From contig NZ_FTPU01000020.1 of the NCBI RefSeq assembly GCF_900108115.1, forward strand, positions 1-59,659: a DNA stretch of 59,659 nt, written 5' to 3'. A program made the translations under genes and the position numbers. Each line of letters starts with the position of its first letter. Position 1 is the first letter of the stretch. A model generated the notes under the pieces. It had not been told where the DNA came from, ran no database searches, and was given only the letters and a program-made list of their open reading frames with translations. Origin of the DNA: Epilithonimonas bovis DSM 19482 (GTDB lineage: Bacteria > Bacteroidota > Bacteroidia > Flavobacteriales > Weeksellaceae). Positions 25,795 to 35,587 of the stretch are shown in pieces.

Positions 25795-27822
25795 ATGGCA
25801 TTTAGATTTATAAAAAAAGAAAGTTTCAGCACAATACTAAAGCATTATTTTGGTGAGAAAAACGAGACTTTGTCCCTGAAGCCATTATCAGAGATTATCA
25901 ATAGTTTAAAAAAAGAAGATCTCGGTGTTTTCACAGCTTATCTTAAAGATAATGAGGTGATTCGCCAGAATCTCACGTACTATATCCACAATATTTTCAA
26001 AGACAGGAGCTTTAATCTTTCTCTGACAGAGGCAGATATACTTTCAGAAAATGCTTTTTTCCCTGAATTCAAAAAGCGGCTGCTCAACAAGGTTTTGCCA
26101 CCAATAGAGAACGAGAAAACTATTTGGTACCTCGTAGATACTGTGCTGGTAACCCCTAAAAAAGATCTTGAGTTTTTCCAGAATTCCTCAGAGGATAAGA
26201 TGGATGAACTATTCAGGTTATTGAAAATTGATCAGTTTATCAACGATCCTAAAGTAAAAAAAGAGCTTCTCTTTTCGTTGAATATCCTGGCATGGCGTGT
26301 CATTGGCAATGCGCTGGATGTGGATGTTATGAAAATGGCGCCGGAATACCGCAATTTTGACAATCCGTTTTTGGCTTTGCAGGATGAGCTGGATATTCTC
26401 AACGCTGAGTTTAAAGCCAATCCCGGCTACCATTTGACTTCGGGGGATGATATATACAAGCAGACTAAGATTTACCTGGAGCAATGTATGGATTTTGTAA
26501 GTTTTGCTTTTAAAAATTCATCAAAATACGGCATCTCCAGCAAAACCAATCAGGCGTTGCTCAAGATCAGGCAACAACTAAATAGGATGTCTGCTATCGT
26601 CAAGCTTCTTGTGATAGATGATGCAGAAGATACTTTAATTAATTCTAAGCAGCTGTTCTTTAATATATTAAAATACAAATCGCATAAGAATAATCTTCGT
26701 GACCTTATCTCAGACAGTACCAGGCTGATGTCCCACCTGATTACCAATCATACTGCGGAGACCGGTACACATTATATTACCGCTAATCTCCGGGACTATA
26801 TGGAAATGTTCTGGAAGGCCTCTGGCGGTGGTGTTATCGTGGGAGCGCTTTGTGTACTCAAGATGCTGTACAGCTATGTGCCATCCAGCGATTTTGCGCA
26901 CGCTTTATTGTACTCTATGAATTATGCCATGGGATTTGTGATGATCTATCTGATGCATTTTACACTGGCAACCAAGCAACCGGCTATGACGGCGGCTACC
27001 ATGGCAAAAGTATTGGCCGAAGGCAGCAACAAAAGTACATACAAGGATTTTGCCCATGTTGTGTCACAATTGTTCCGGTCGCAGTTTATCGCATTTGTCG
27101 GGAATGTCCTGCTTTCTTTTCCAGTCTCGTTGATAATCATCTATGGACTGGAGATTCTCTTTAAACAGAATTTTGCCTTTGAGAAATCAGGGAAACTGCT
27201 TTATGATCTTGATCCGTTTCAGTCCAAGGCGATTTTACATGCCTCCATAGCAGGTGTTTTTCTTTTTATCTCGGGTGTTATCTCCGGTAATATCAGCAAT
27301 AACGCTGTATTTTACCAGATACCGAGGCGGATAGCAAAAAATCCTTTTATTAATTATTTCTTTGGGCAGCGCATTGCCAAGCGGTTATCTGTGTACTATT
27401 CCAGAAACTGGGCGGGTATCGTATCCAATTTTTGGTTTGGTGTGTTTTTAGGTGCTACAGCGCCCATCGGTTTGTTTTTAGGCCTGGATCTGGATATCCG
27501 CCACATTACTTTTGCAGCCGGTAATCTCGCTTTGGGGCTTTATGGGAAAGATTTTGTGGTCAGCTCCTACACATTTTGGATTTCGTTTGTAACCGTTTTT
27601 ATCATCGGATTTTTCAATTTTGCAGTCAGTTTTGGGCTGTCTATGCTGTTGGCATTCCGCTCCAGAAAGGTTGAATGGAGTGAAGTGCGCGATATTTTCA
27701 AAGAGATTTTTCGTTATTTTATCAGCAATCCGCTGCGGTTTTTCTTCCCGCTAAGATCCATGTTGGATGCCAAAAGCAAGAAGATGATAGAAGATATCGC
27801 TACAAAATCAGGAGATCATTAA
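25795..27822 (+). CDS. membrane protein annotated as 'site-specific recombinase' (PF10136-type)
   Basis: A 675-residue protein. The N-terminal half (to about 330) is soluble and helical; the C-terminal half carries about six hydrophobic segments (for example GGGVIVGALCVLKML and IAGVFLFISGVISG). It matches, from memory, the family named 'site-specific recombinase' (SiteSpecRecomb, Gcr). No tyrosine- or serine-recombinase catalytic motif is visible. The name is historical and a membrane role is more likely. It probably shares an operon with mtgA and ends tail-to-tail, overlapping the DUF721 gene by about 22 bp. Confidence 0.75.
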   Translation: MAFRFIKKESFSTILKHYFGEKNETLSLKPLSEIINSLKKEDLGVFTAYLKDNEVIRQNLTYYIHNIFKDRSFNLSLTEADILSENAFFPEFKKRLLNKVLPPIENEKTIWYLVDTVLVTPKKDLEFFQNSSEDKMDELFRLLKIDQFINDPKVKKELLFSLNILAWRVIGNALDVDVMKMAPEYRNFDNPFLALQDELDILNAEFKANPGYHLTSGDDIYKQTKIYLEQCMDFVSFAFKNSSKYGISSKTNQALLKIRQQLNRMSAIVKLLVIDDAEDTLINSKQLFFNILKYKSHKNNLRDLISDSTRLMSHLITNHTAETGTHYITANLRDYMEMFWKASGGGVIVGALCVLKMLYSYVPSSDFAHALLYSMNYAMGFVMIYLMHFTLATKQPAMTAATMAKVLAEGSNKSTYKDFAHVVSQLFRSQFIAFVGNVLLSFPVSLIIIYGLEILFKQNFAFEKSGKLLYDLDPFQSKAILHASIAGVFLFISGVISGNISNNAVFYQIPRRIAKNPFINYFFGQRIAKRLSVYYSRNWAGIVSNFWFGVFLGATAPIGLFLGLDLDIRHITFAAGNLALGLYGKDFVVSSYTFWISFVTVFIIGFFNFAVSFGLSMLLAFRSRKVEWSEVRDIFKEIFRYFISNPLRFFFPLRSMLDAKSKKMIEDIATKSGDH

Positions 27823-28096
27823 TCAGCGATTCGTCCTTTAAGACTTCCTGGAATTTTTTCAGAAAAAAGGATTTTCTCATGCGGAAATCGTTTTTCAGCA
27901 ATGGTGACTGGATACGCAATACAAGAACTTTCTCTTTCAGGTTGACACTGGTAATCTCTGCAAAAAGCGCATCAGAAAGATATTCCTGCAAAAAATCTTT
28001 GATTTCAAAAGCTCTCAGTTTGTCTTCAAAACCATATATTTTTGCAAAAGAATTAAGTAATTCCGAGGATTGAAATTCGCGTTTTTTTCTGGCCAT
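27800..28096 (-). CDS. DUF721 (DciA-like) protein
   Basis: A 98-residue protein of the DUF721 family, related to DciA, the ancestral loader of the replicative helicase DnaB. The layout is an N-terminal charged region (MARKKREF) followed by the DUF721 core (VLVLRIQSPLLKNDFRMRKSFF). Its last 22 bases overlap the convergent membrane-protein gene. Whether it is the main helicase loader here cannot be told from the window. Confidence 0.75.
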   Translation of the reverse strand: MARKKREFQSSELLNSFAKIYGFEDKLRAFEIKDFLQEYLSDALFAEITSVNLKEKVLVLRIQSPLLKNDFRMRKSFFLKKFQEVLKDESLINDLLIL

Positions 28097-28113
28097 GATT
28101 CTTCAGTTTGGGT

Positions 28114-28247
28114 GTGTCCCTTTTGATTTTGATAATTGCTGCAGTTCAGAAAATAGCTGGCGGGCAAGCAAAATCAAAACGGCCGGTCTGCGGCAAGTCG
28201 CTGTCCGCCTTCTGCGGACGAGCTCCAACAATTGCCTCCGCCCTCAC
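28114..28247. repeat. GC-rich interspersed repeat, copy B
   Basis: It shares GTGTCCC (28114-28120), GGCCGGTCTGCGG (28181-28193), GAGCTCCAACA (about 28220-28230) and CGCCCTCAC (28239-28247) with copy A at 10770-10896, in the same order. The variable parts form hairpins: TTTTGATTTTG.../...CAAAATCAAAA and GTCCGC/GCGGAC. Confidence 0.78.
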
Positions 28248-28346
28248 ACAGCTTTGCAAATATAGATAGATTTGGTTGATAAAAAACCAGCCAATGCGTG
28301 GATTTTTCGTCCGGAATAAAAATCAAAATTTACAAAACAAAATCAG

Positions 28347-28354
28347 TATCTTTG
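28347..28354 (+). promoter_or_regulatory. -7 box of ychF (TATCTTTG)
   Basis: TATCTTTG is a good Bacteroidota -7 box. It lies 82 bp before the ychF ATG, leaving room for a leader. Confidence 0.5.
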
Positions 28355-28436
28355 CGCACTTGAAATTCAATATTCAGTGTTAGCCATATCAAGGCTTAGC
28401 GCTGGACAGTCAACTTAAAACATTGAACTTTTAATT

Positions 28437-29528
28437 ATGAAATGTGGAATCGTAGGTCTGCCAAATGTAGGGAAATCAACCTTGTTTAACTGCCTGAGCA
28501 ACGCAAAAGCTCAGTCTGCAAACTATCCGTTTTGTACGATAGAACCTAACCTTGGAACTGTATCTGTACCGGATACGCGCCTTTTTGAGCTGGAAAAACT
28601 GGTCAATCCGGAGCGGGTTTTGCCTGCTGTGGTAGAGATTGTAGATATTGCCGGATTGGTAAAAGGTGCCAGCAAAGGCGAAGGTCTTGGTAACCAGTTT
28701 TTGGCCAACATCCGCGAGTGTGAAGCGATTATCCATGTGCTGAGATGTTTTGACAATGGCAATATTGTTCACGTAGAAGGTTCTGTAGATCCGCTTAGAG
28801 ATAAAGAAATTATTGATATAGAGCTGCAGCTTAAAGATCTTGAAACCATAGGAAAAGCTGTTGATAAGGCTAAAAAATTTATAAAATCCGGTAAAAAAGA
28901 AGATATTCTGGCGTACGAGACTTTGCAAAACCTGCAGAAGTTTGTAGAAGACGGCAAAAATGCGAGAGAGTTTCCCGTGGATGATTTTACAAAAAGCATC
29001 ATCGATGATGTTCAGCTGCTGACAAAAAAGCCAGTGCTTTACGTTTGTAATGTAGACGAAAATTCGATCAAAAATGGTAACAGCTGGATAGGTAAAATCG
29101 AAGAGATGGCTCAGAAAGAGAGCGCAGAGGTTGTAATATTGGCAGCACAGATAGAAGCTGATATCAATGAGCTGGAGACGTTTGAAGAGAGGCAAATGTT
29201 CCTGGAAGAACTTGGTTTGGAAGAGCCTGGTGTTAACCGACTAATTAGGAAAGCTTATGATCTTTTGAAACTTCAGACGTATTTCACCGCCGGTGTAAAA
29301 GAAGTAAGAGCCTGGACTATTGGCCAGGGGTGGACAGCGCCTCAGGCGGCAGGTGTTATCCATACCGACTTTGAGAAAGGTTTTATCCGCGCAGAAGTGA
29401 TTGCCTATGATGATTTTGTGAATTATGGTTCCGAAGCAAAAGTAAAAGAAGCCGGAAAAATGAGAGTGGAAGGTAAAGAATATATTGTGAAGGACGGTGA
29501 TATCATGCATTTCAGGTTTAATGTTTAG
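28437..29528 (+). CDS. ychF: ribosome-binding ATPase YchF (OLA1 family)
   Basis: A 363-residue Obg-family P-loop protein. The Walker A motif GLPNVGKS lies at residues 7-14, switch region DIAGLVKGASKGEGLGNQFL follows, and YVCNVDEN replaces the usual NKxD guanine-specificity motif, as in YchF, which prefers ATP. The C-terminal TGS-type domain (AWTIGQGWTAPQAAGVIHTDFEKGFIRAEVI) is intact. It binds ribosomes and is linked to stress responses. It is well conserved and followed by a strong terminator. Confidence 0.95.
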   Translation: MKCGIVGLPNVGKSTLFNCLSNAKAQSANYPFCTIEPNLGTVSVPDTRLFELEKLVNPERVLPAVVEIVDIAGLVKGASKGEGLGNQFLANIRECEAIIHVLRCFDNGNIVHVEGSVDPLRDKEIIDIELQLKDLETIGKAVDKAKKFIKSGKKEDILAYETLQNLQKFVEDGKNAREFPVDDFTKSIIDDVQLLTKKPVLYVCNVDENSIKNGNSWIGKIEEMAQKESAEVVILAAQIEADINELETFEERQMFLEELGLEEPGVNRLIRKAYDLLKLQTYFTAGVKEVRAWTIGQGWTAPQAAGVIHTDFEKGFIRAEVIAYDDFVNYGSEAKVKEAGKMRVEGKEYIVKDGDIMHFRFNV

Positions 29529-29550
29529 ACTTGCCTTTAAAATTAAATTC

Positions 29551-29585
29551 AAACGCTTTCCGGAAACGGGAAGCGTTTTTTTTTG
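29551..29585 (+). terminator. terminator of ychF
   Basis: AAACGCTT...AAGCGTTT stem with CCG/CGG inner pairs around GAAA, followed by a run of Ts. Confidence 0.85.
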
Positions 29586-29628
29586 TAACAAAATTTTTGA
29601 AGAGAGAACTAATTGTAAAATCAAAACA

Positions 29629-30405
29629 ATGAAAAATCACGAAATTGACTATAAGATCTATGGTGAAGAACTCCAGTGTGTGGAGATAGAACTGGATCCA
29701 AACGAAGCTGTGATTGCCGAGCCAGGCAGTTTTATGATGATGAATGACGGCATACGCATGGAGACCATGTTTGGTGATGGCAGCAATTCCGGGCTGATGA
29801 ATAAACTCTTCACGGCCGGTCGCAGGATGCTCACTGGTGAGAGCCTTTTTATGACGGTTTTTACAAATATAAGCTCGCAAAAACGTCAGGTTTCGTTCGC
29901 CGCACCTTATACTGGTAAAATTATCCCGCTCAATTTATCAGATTATGGTGAGAAAATCATTTGTCAGAAGGATAGTTTTCTCTGTGCGGCAAAAGGCGTT
30001 TCCATAGGTATCGAATTTCAAAGAAAATTAGGGACCGGGTTATTTGGCGGAGAAGGTTTTATTATGCAGAAGCTGGAAGGCGATGGGATGTGCTTTGTCC
30101 ACAGCGGTGGTTATGTGATGGAAAAAGAATTGCAGCACGGCGAGATTCTAAAGATAGATACAGGTTGTATCGTAGCATTTACACAGTCTGTTTCGTATGA
30201 TATTCAATTCATTGGCGGGATAAAAAATACGCTCTTCGGTGGCGAAGGATTATTTTTTGCGGAACTCAGAGGGCCGGGCAAAGTATGGGTACAGACATTG
30301 CCGATCAGCCGCCTTGCCGGTAAAATTCTGCAGTATGGTAGCGGAAGCAGGAGAGAAGAAGGTAGTATCCTCGGCAAATTGGGAGACATCATCGATGGTA
30401 ATTAG
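29629..30405 (+). CDS. TIGR00266/AIM24-family protein
   Basis: A 258-residue protein of the AIM24 (TIGR00266) family, a double-psi or beta-rich fold of unknown molecular function. It has typical Gly-rich segments (GTGLFGGEGFIMQKLEGDG and FGGEGLFFAELRGPG). I start it at ATG 29629 (MKNHEIDYKI); a longer frame to 29497 would cross the ychF terminator. It stands alone with its own terminator at 30431-30460. Confidence 0.85.
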   Translation: MKNHEIDYKIYGEELQCVEIELDPNEAVIAEPGSFMMMNDGIRMETMFGDGSNSGLMNKLFTAGRRMLTGESLFMTVFTNISSQKRQVSFAAPYTGKIIPLNLSDYGEKIICQKDSFLCAAKGVSIGIEFQRKLGTGLFGGEGFIMQKLEGDGMCFVHSGGYVMEKELQHGEILKIDTGCIVAFTQSVSYDIQFIGGIKNTLFGGEGLFFAELRGPGKVWVQTLPISRLAGKILQYGSGSRREEGSILGKLGDIIDGN

Positions 30406-30430
30406 ACAGATAAGAAAAATTAAGATAATT

Positions 30431-30460
30431 AAAAGCCAAGCAATTGTTTGGCTTTTTTTT
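30431..30460 (+). terminator. terminator of the AIM24-family gene
   Basis: AAGCCAA pairs with TTGGCTT around GCAATTGT, followed by eight Ts. Confidence 0.8.
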
Positions 30461-30511
30461 GTTATTACTGAAAAATGAATACAAAAATTTTCAAATTAAA
30501 ATCCATTTCGT

Positions 30512-30519
30512 TAAATTTG
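30512..30519 (+). promoter_or_regulatory. -7 box (TAAATTTG) upstream of the topoisomerase operon
   Basis: TAAATTTG lies about 44 bp before the parE-like start. It fits TAnnTTTG; the -33 element is not clear. Confidence 0.45.
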
Positions 30520-30562
30520 TGAGTTACTGGTTTTTAATCTCTTTTTTTTAAATCTGACTTAT

Positions 30563-32458
30563 ATGAGTGAAGTTAATTCTGCAAATTATTCCGAAGACAA
30601 TATCCGAACGCTCGAACCTAGGGAGCACGTGCGATTGCGCCCCGGTATGTACATTGGGAAATTGGGAGACGGTTCATCTGTAGATGACGGGATTTATATT
30701 TTGCTGAAAGAAGTTTTGGATAATTCTATCGATGAATTCAGGATGAAAGCCGGAAAAAGAATTGATGTAAAAATCAAGGACGGAACGGTAACGGTCCGTG
30801 ATTACGGCCGAGGAATCCCTTTGGGGAAAATTGTGGATGTAGTTTCTATAATGAATACCGGTGGGAAATATGATGATGGCGCTTTCAAAAAATCCATCGG
30901 TTTGAATGGTGTAGGTACAAAAGCGGTTAACTTTTTATCAACTTATTTCAGAGTAAAATCAGTTCGTGAAGGCAGAATGAGAATAGCCGAATTCCGGGAG
31001 GGAAGATTGGATATATTGCACGATGAAGCCGAAACTACTGAAAGAAATGGGACGGAAATTACCTTTGTCCCGGATAACAGCATTTTTGTCAACTTCAAAT
31101 TCAGGAATGAATATGTTGAGAAAATGCTCCGTAATTACACTTACCTCAATTTAAGTTTAAAAATCTATTTTAACGGAGAAGTTTTTGAATCTCAAAATGG
31201 TTTGAAGGACTTATTGGAAGAAGAGATTGATGGCGAAATTGTCTATCCGATTATCCATATCAAAGATGAAGATATGGAACTGGCCATTACACATTCCGAC
31301 AAATCCCAGTCTGAGACGTATTTTTCTTTTGTTAATGGGCAATACACTTCTCAAGGTGGTACGCATCTCAGTGCTTTCAAAGAAGCTTACGTAAAAACCA
31401 TTAGGGAATTTTTCAATAAAAACTTTGAAGCCACCGATATTAGAAAAGCGATCATTGCTGCAGTATATATCAATGTTGGTAATCCGGTTTTTGAGTCCCA
31501 GACCAAGACCAAATTGGGTTCTACCACAATGGGGCAAGACAAGGATGGAAAAGAACTGGAGACTATTAAGACTTTTGTTATCAATTACTTAAAAAGTAAA
31601 TTGGATAATTATCTTCACAAAAATCCAGAGATTGCAGAAGCTATTCATAAAAAGATTTTAATTTCAGAAAGAGAACGAAAAGAACTATCAGGAATCCAAA
31701 AATTGGCAAGAGAACGTGCTAAAAAAGTATCGCTTCATAATAAAAAACTGCGTGATTGCCGCCATCATTATAACGATCAAAAAGCTGCCAGGAAGTCTGA
31801 GACGATGATTTTTATCACCGAGGGAGATTCTGCGTCAGGCTCTATCACCAAGTCCAGAGATGTGGAAACGCAGGCTGTTTTTTCGTTGAAGGGAAAACCT
31901 CTAAACTGCTACGGGTTGACCAAGAAAATAGTGTATGAGAACGAGGAATTTAACCTGTTGCAGGCTGCGCTTAATATCGAGGAAAGCCTTGAGGATTTGC
32001 GTTACAACCAGGTGATTATTGCTACAGATGCCGATGTAGACGGGATGCACATCAGATTATTGATGATTACATTCTTTCTTCAGTTTTTTCCCGACTTGAT
32101 AAAAAACGGGCATTTGTATATTTTACAGACACCACTTTTCCGGGTGAGGAACAAAAAAGAAACAAGATATTGCTATTCTGATGCAGAGCGCCTGAAAGCG
32201 CTTAATGAGCTGGGGAAAAACCCGGAAATCACAAGGTTTAAAGGTTTGGGCGAGATCTCACCGGACGAGTTTAAGCATTTTATTGGTAAAGATATCCGGC
32301 TGGAACCTGTTGTAGTGGGCAGGGATCAAACCATAGACCAGTTATTGGAATTTTATATGGGTAAAAACACACCGGACAGGCAATTGTTTATCCTGGATAA
32401 CCTTGTGGTTGAGGATGATAGCGAAATTGATAAGAAAAAAACTTTAGAATCAGCATAA
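30563..32458 (+). CDS. parE: type II topoisomerase subunit B (ParE/GyrB family, probably topoisomerase IV)
   Basis: A 631-residue ATPase subunit of a type II topoisomerase. The GHKL ATPase domain contains EVLDNSIDE and GRGIPLG near residues 50-95 and the glycine loop [11 protein letters not shown]. The TOPRIM domain shows [10 protein letters not shown] and [12 protein letters not shown], which bind Mg2+. Its length and its pairing with an A subunit in one operon support topoisomerase IV rather than gyrase. Naming parE is inferred; a gyrB elsewhere would confirm it. A small membrane-protein gene separates it from the A subunit. Confidence 0.9.
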   Translation: MSEVNSANYSEDNIRTLEPREHVRLRPGMYIGKLGDGSSVDDGIYILLKEVLDNSIDEFRMKAGKRIDVKIKDGTVTVRDYGRGIPLGKIVDVVSIMNTGGKYDDGAFKKSIGLNGVGTKAVNFLSTYFRVKSVREGRMRIAEFREGRLDILHDEAETTERNGTEITFVPDNSIFVNFKFRNEYVEKMLRNYTYLNLSLKIYFNGEVFESQNGLKDLLEEEIDGEIVYPIIHIKDEDMELAITHSDKSQSETYFSFVNGQYTSQGGTHLSAFKEAYVKTIREFFNKNFEATDIRKAIIAAVYINVGNPVFESQTKTKLGSTTMGQDKDGKELETIKTFVINYLKSKLDNYLHKNPEIAEAIHKKILISERERKELSGIQKLARERAKKVSLHNKKLRDCRHHYNDQKAARKSETMIFITEGDSASGSITKSRDVETQAVFSLKGKPLNCYGLTKKIVYENEEFNLLQAALNIEESLEDLRYNQVIIATDADVDGMHIRLLMITFFLQFFPDLIKNGHLYILQTPLFRVRNKKETRYCYSDAERLKALNELGKNPEITRFKGLGEISPDEFKHFIGKDIRLEPVVVGRDQTIDQLLEFYMGKNTPDRQLFILDNLVVEDDSEIDKKKTLESA

Positions 32459-32459
32459 C

Positions 32460-32960
32460 ATGCGACTCAGTAACAGAGAAAAAAAACCGTTTTACAGTTT
32501 TATCTACTCATTGGGAGGAATTATTTTTTTGCTCGGCCTCATTGCATATATTTTGGAGATCAGCAAATTTGATGTTTTTGGGAGTAGATCGTGGATATTA
32601 CTGATTATTCCTTTGGTTTTATTTGCCTTTCTGTACCTTTTGGGGCGCCCTATTTTTGAATACGACAGCGATGGCGAGGCTCTTAATTTCAGAAACAGTC
32701 ATATCCTCTACCTGCTTGCAAAAAAAGATGCCAGGGATGAATTTCCCAAATACAAAATAATAAAGTATAACATTATAAGTGTTTTGTTTTTCAAAAGGTT
32801 ATATGTATATATTCTCAGCAAAAAAAATCAGGTTATCATTCTTAAATATGAGATTTCTTATCTTAACAGAAAACAGATCGAAGACCTGAAATTTTCATTA
32901 AATAAAGTTGTCAAATACAATTCAGAAAACCAAAAGCAGGATAATACAGTTACAGATTAA
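32460..32960 (+). CDS. small membrane protein between parE and parC
   Basis: A 166-residue protein with two N-terminal hydrophobic segments (about 12-34 and 43-60) and a charged cytoplasmic C-terminal domain. It starts one base after the parE stop, and parC starts at the last base of its stop, so it is tightly coupled to both. I do not recognise it. Its place inside a topoisomerase operon suggests co-expression rather than a proven shared role. Confidence 0.8.
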   Translation: MRLSNREKKPFYSFIYSLGGIIFLLGLIAYILEISKFDVFGSRSWILLIIPLVLFAFLYLLGRPIFEYDSDGEALNFRNSHILYLLAKKDARDEFPKYKIIKYNIISVLFFKRLYVYILSKKNQVIILKYEISYLNRKQIEDLKFSLNKVVKYNSENQKQDNTVTD

Positions 32961-35542
32961 TGGAAGAAAGTACACACAACGAAGAAAGTTTGAAAAAAGT
33001 CTCCGGACTGTATAAAGATTGGTTTTTGGATTATGCCTCGTATGTTATTCTGGACAGGGCAATCCCTTCTATTTTTGACGGTTTCAAACCTGTTCAGCGC
33101 CGTATCATGCACTCGATGCGTGAGCTGGAAGACGGACGTTATAACAAAGTAGCCAATATTGTCGGGAACACTATGAAGTACCACCCACATGGGGATGCCT
33201 CTATCACGGATGCGATGGTACAGCTTGGCCAGAAAGAATTATTGATCGATACCCAAGGGAACTGGGGAAACATCTATACAGGTGACTCTGCGGCGGCAGC
33301 AAGATATATTGAGGCAAGGTTAACACCCTTTGCGCTGGATGTTGTGTTTAATCCAAAAACCACGCACTGGACAAAATCCTACGACGGGCGAAATAATGAG
33401 CCGGTGGATTTACCTGTGAAATTCCCGCTTTTGTTGGCACAAGGCGTAGAAGGGATCGGTGTAGGGTTGTCTACCAAGATTATGCCGCATAATTTCAATG
33501 AATTGATTACGGCTTCCATTCTTTATCTCAAAGGTAAAAAATTTGAACTTTATCCTGATTTTCTTACAGGCGGTATGTTGGATGTTGCCGGCTATAACGA
33601 TGGTAAAAGAGGCGGTAAAATCAGGGCAAGGGCAAGGATTTCTCAAAAAGAAAAACATACGCTGACCATTACAGAACTTCCTTTCTCCAAAAATACAGGT
33701 GACCTGATAGACAGTATTCTTAAGGCTAATGAAAAAGGGAAGATCAAGATTAAGAAGATAGAAGATAATACGTCGGATAATGTGGAGATCAACATTCATC
33801 TGCATCCCGATGTCTCTCCCGATAAAACGATTGACGCACTTTACGCCTTCACAGATTGCGAAGTTCCGATTTCTCCGAATGCCTGCGTGATTGTTGGTGA
33901 TAAACCAATGTTTCTATCGGTTTCCGAAATTCTAAAACATAATACAGATCATACCGTTTCACTGCTTAAAAAAGAATTGGAAATTGAACTTCACGAGTTA
34001 CAGGAAAGTTGGCATTTCTCATCTTTGGAGAGGATTTTTATCGAGAACAGGATTTACCATGATATAGAAGAAGTAAAATCCTGGGAAGACGTTATCAGTA
34101 CCATTGATGAAGGGCTGAAGCCGCATACGGCGCATCTTCTGAGAGCCGTAACAGAGGAAGATATCGTGAGGCTTACAGAGATCAGGATCAAGAGGATTTC
34201 CCGTTTTGATCTTGATAAGTTCAAAGAAAACATTCTCGCGTTGGAAGGTAAGATTGAACAAGTTAAGCATAATTTGGCTAATCTTATTACTTATGCCATA
34301 GATTATTATACTAATATTCAGAAAAAATATGGTAAAGGTAAAGAGCGGCGAACCGAATTGAGGATTTTTGATACCATTGATGCCACAAAAGTAGCCGTTG
34401 CCAACGAAAAATTCTATGTCAACCGCGAAGAAGGTTTCATTGGGACCTCCCTCAAAAAAGACGAATACCTGTTTGACTGTTCGGATATAGATGATATCAT
34501 TACTTTCCAGAAAGACGGAACTATGAAGGTGGTAAAGGTAGAAGCCAAAACTTTTATCGGGAAAAATATTGTTCACGTAGCAGTCTGGAAAAAGAATGAC
34601 AAGCGCACAGTGTATAACATGATCTACCGGGAAGGTAGGGAAGGACCTTTTTATATGAAACGCTTCTCTGTAATCGGCGTTACAAGGAATACGGATTATA
34701 AACTCGCTTCTGACAAAAAAGGATCAGAGATGCTTTACTTTTCTGCTAATCCCAATGGCGAGGCCGAGCTTGTATCGGTACTGCTAAAACCCAATGCGAG
34801 AGTCAGAAAGAACAAAATTGATATCGATTTTTCTGAACTGGCAATCAAAGGGCGGGACTCCAAAGGGAATCTGGTAACCAAATATGCCGTGAAAAAAGTA
34901 GACCTCAAAGAAGAAGGCGTATCGACTCTGGCACCCAGAAAAATCTGGTTTGATGACTCTGTAAGGCGTCTGAATGCCGATGGCCGGGGAACGTTGCTTG
35001 GCAGTTTCAAAGGAGATGATAAGATTTTAACCATCAATTCTCAGGGAGAAGCCAAACTCGTTTCTTTTGATCTCATGAATAGGTTTGATGATGACTATCT
35101 GATCCTTCAGAAATGGAATCCGGAGCAGCCTATTACCTGTATCTACTTTGATGGTGAAAAAGACAAATACTTTGTAAAGCGTTTCCTTTTGGAAGCGACG
35201 CCCAATATCCAGACATTTTTCGGAAACGAAAATCCAAAATCCTTCATCGAGTTTGTCACCACAGATGCTGGCGCGAAGGCAGAAATTATATTCCCGAAGA
35301 TCAAGGACAGGCAAAAAGATCCGGAGATTGTAGATTTAGATGAGTTCATCACCGTAAAGGGGATCAAAGCGATCGGGAACCAGTTGACCAAAGATAAAGT
35401 CAAAACCATTAACATCACCATTCCCGAACCGCCGGAAATTGTAGAAGAGGAGATAGAAATAGACATCAGACCCGCCGATGAATCAGATGAAGAAGGCGGA
35501 ACCATTGGCAACCTTTTTGACGAAAACACCGAATCAATATAA
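32960..35542 (+). CDS. parC: type II topoisomerase subunit A (ParC/GyrA family)
   Basis: An 860-residue DNA-cleaving subunit. The winged-helix core contains YHPHGDASITDAM and the active-site segment AARYIEARL, with catalytic Tyr116. A coiled-coil dimerisation arm and a C-terminal beta-pinwheel-like part follow, and a strongly acidic tail ends the protein. It pairs with the parE-like protein upstream. At the position of the quinolone-resistance Ser80 (E. coli ParC numbering) this protein has Ala80, while an acidic residue (Asp84) is kept. Confidence 0.9.
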   Translation: MEESTHNEESLKKVSGLYKDWFLDYASYVILDRAIPSIFDGFKPVQRRIMHSMRELEDGRYNKVANIVGNTMKYHPHGDASITDAMVQLGQKELLIDTQGNWGNIYTGDSAAAARYIEARLTPFALDVVFNPKTTHWTKSYDGRNNEPVDLPVKFPLLLAQGVEGIGVGLSTKIMPHNFNELITASILYLKGKKFELYPDFLTGGMLDVAGYNDGKRGGKIRARARISQKEKHTLTITELPFSKNTGDLIDSILKANEKGKIKIKKIEDNTSDNVEINIHLHPDVSPDKTIDALYAFTDCEVPISPNACVIVGDKPMFLSVSEILKHNTDHTVSLLKKELEIELHELQESWHFSSLERIFIENRIYHDIEEVKSWEDVISTIDEGLKPHTAHLLRAVTEEDIVRLTEIRIKRISRFDLDKFKENILALEGKIEQVKHNLANLITYAIDYYTNIQKKYGKGKERRTELRIFDTIDATKVAVANEKFYVNREEGFIGTSLKKDEYLFDCSDIDDIITFQKDGTMKVVKVEAKTFIGKNIVHVAVWKKNDKRTVYNMIYREGREGPFYMKRFSVIGVTRNTDYKLASDKKGSEMLYFSANPNGEAELVSVLLKPNARVRKNKIDIDFSELAIKGRDSKGNLVTKYAVKKVDLKEEGVSTLAPRKIWFDDSVRRLNADGRGTLLGSFKGDDKILTINSQGEAKLVSFDLMNRFDDDYLILQKWNPEQPITCIYFDGEKDKYFVKRFLLEATPNIQTFFGNENPKSFIEFVTTDAGAKAEIIFPKIKDRQKDPEIVDLDEFITVKGIKAIGNQLTKDKVKTINITIPEPPEIVEEEIEIDIRPADESDEEGGTIGNLFDENTESI

Positions 35543-35587
35543 CCCGGATCTGAACTCCGAGGCTGACAAATAATAGCATTAACAGAC

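Noticed and set aside
28476-29195. 239-aa open frame antisense to ychF
   Set aside because: It is a shadow of a highly conserved gene, with no promoter or recognisable domain.
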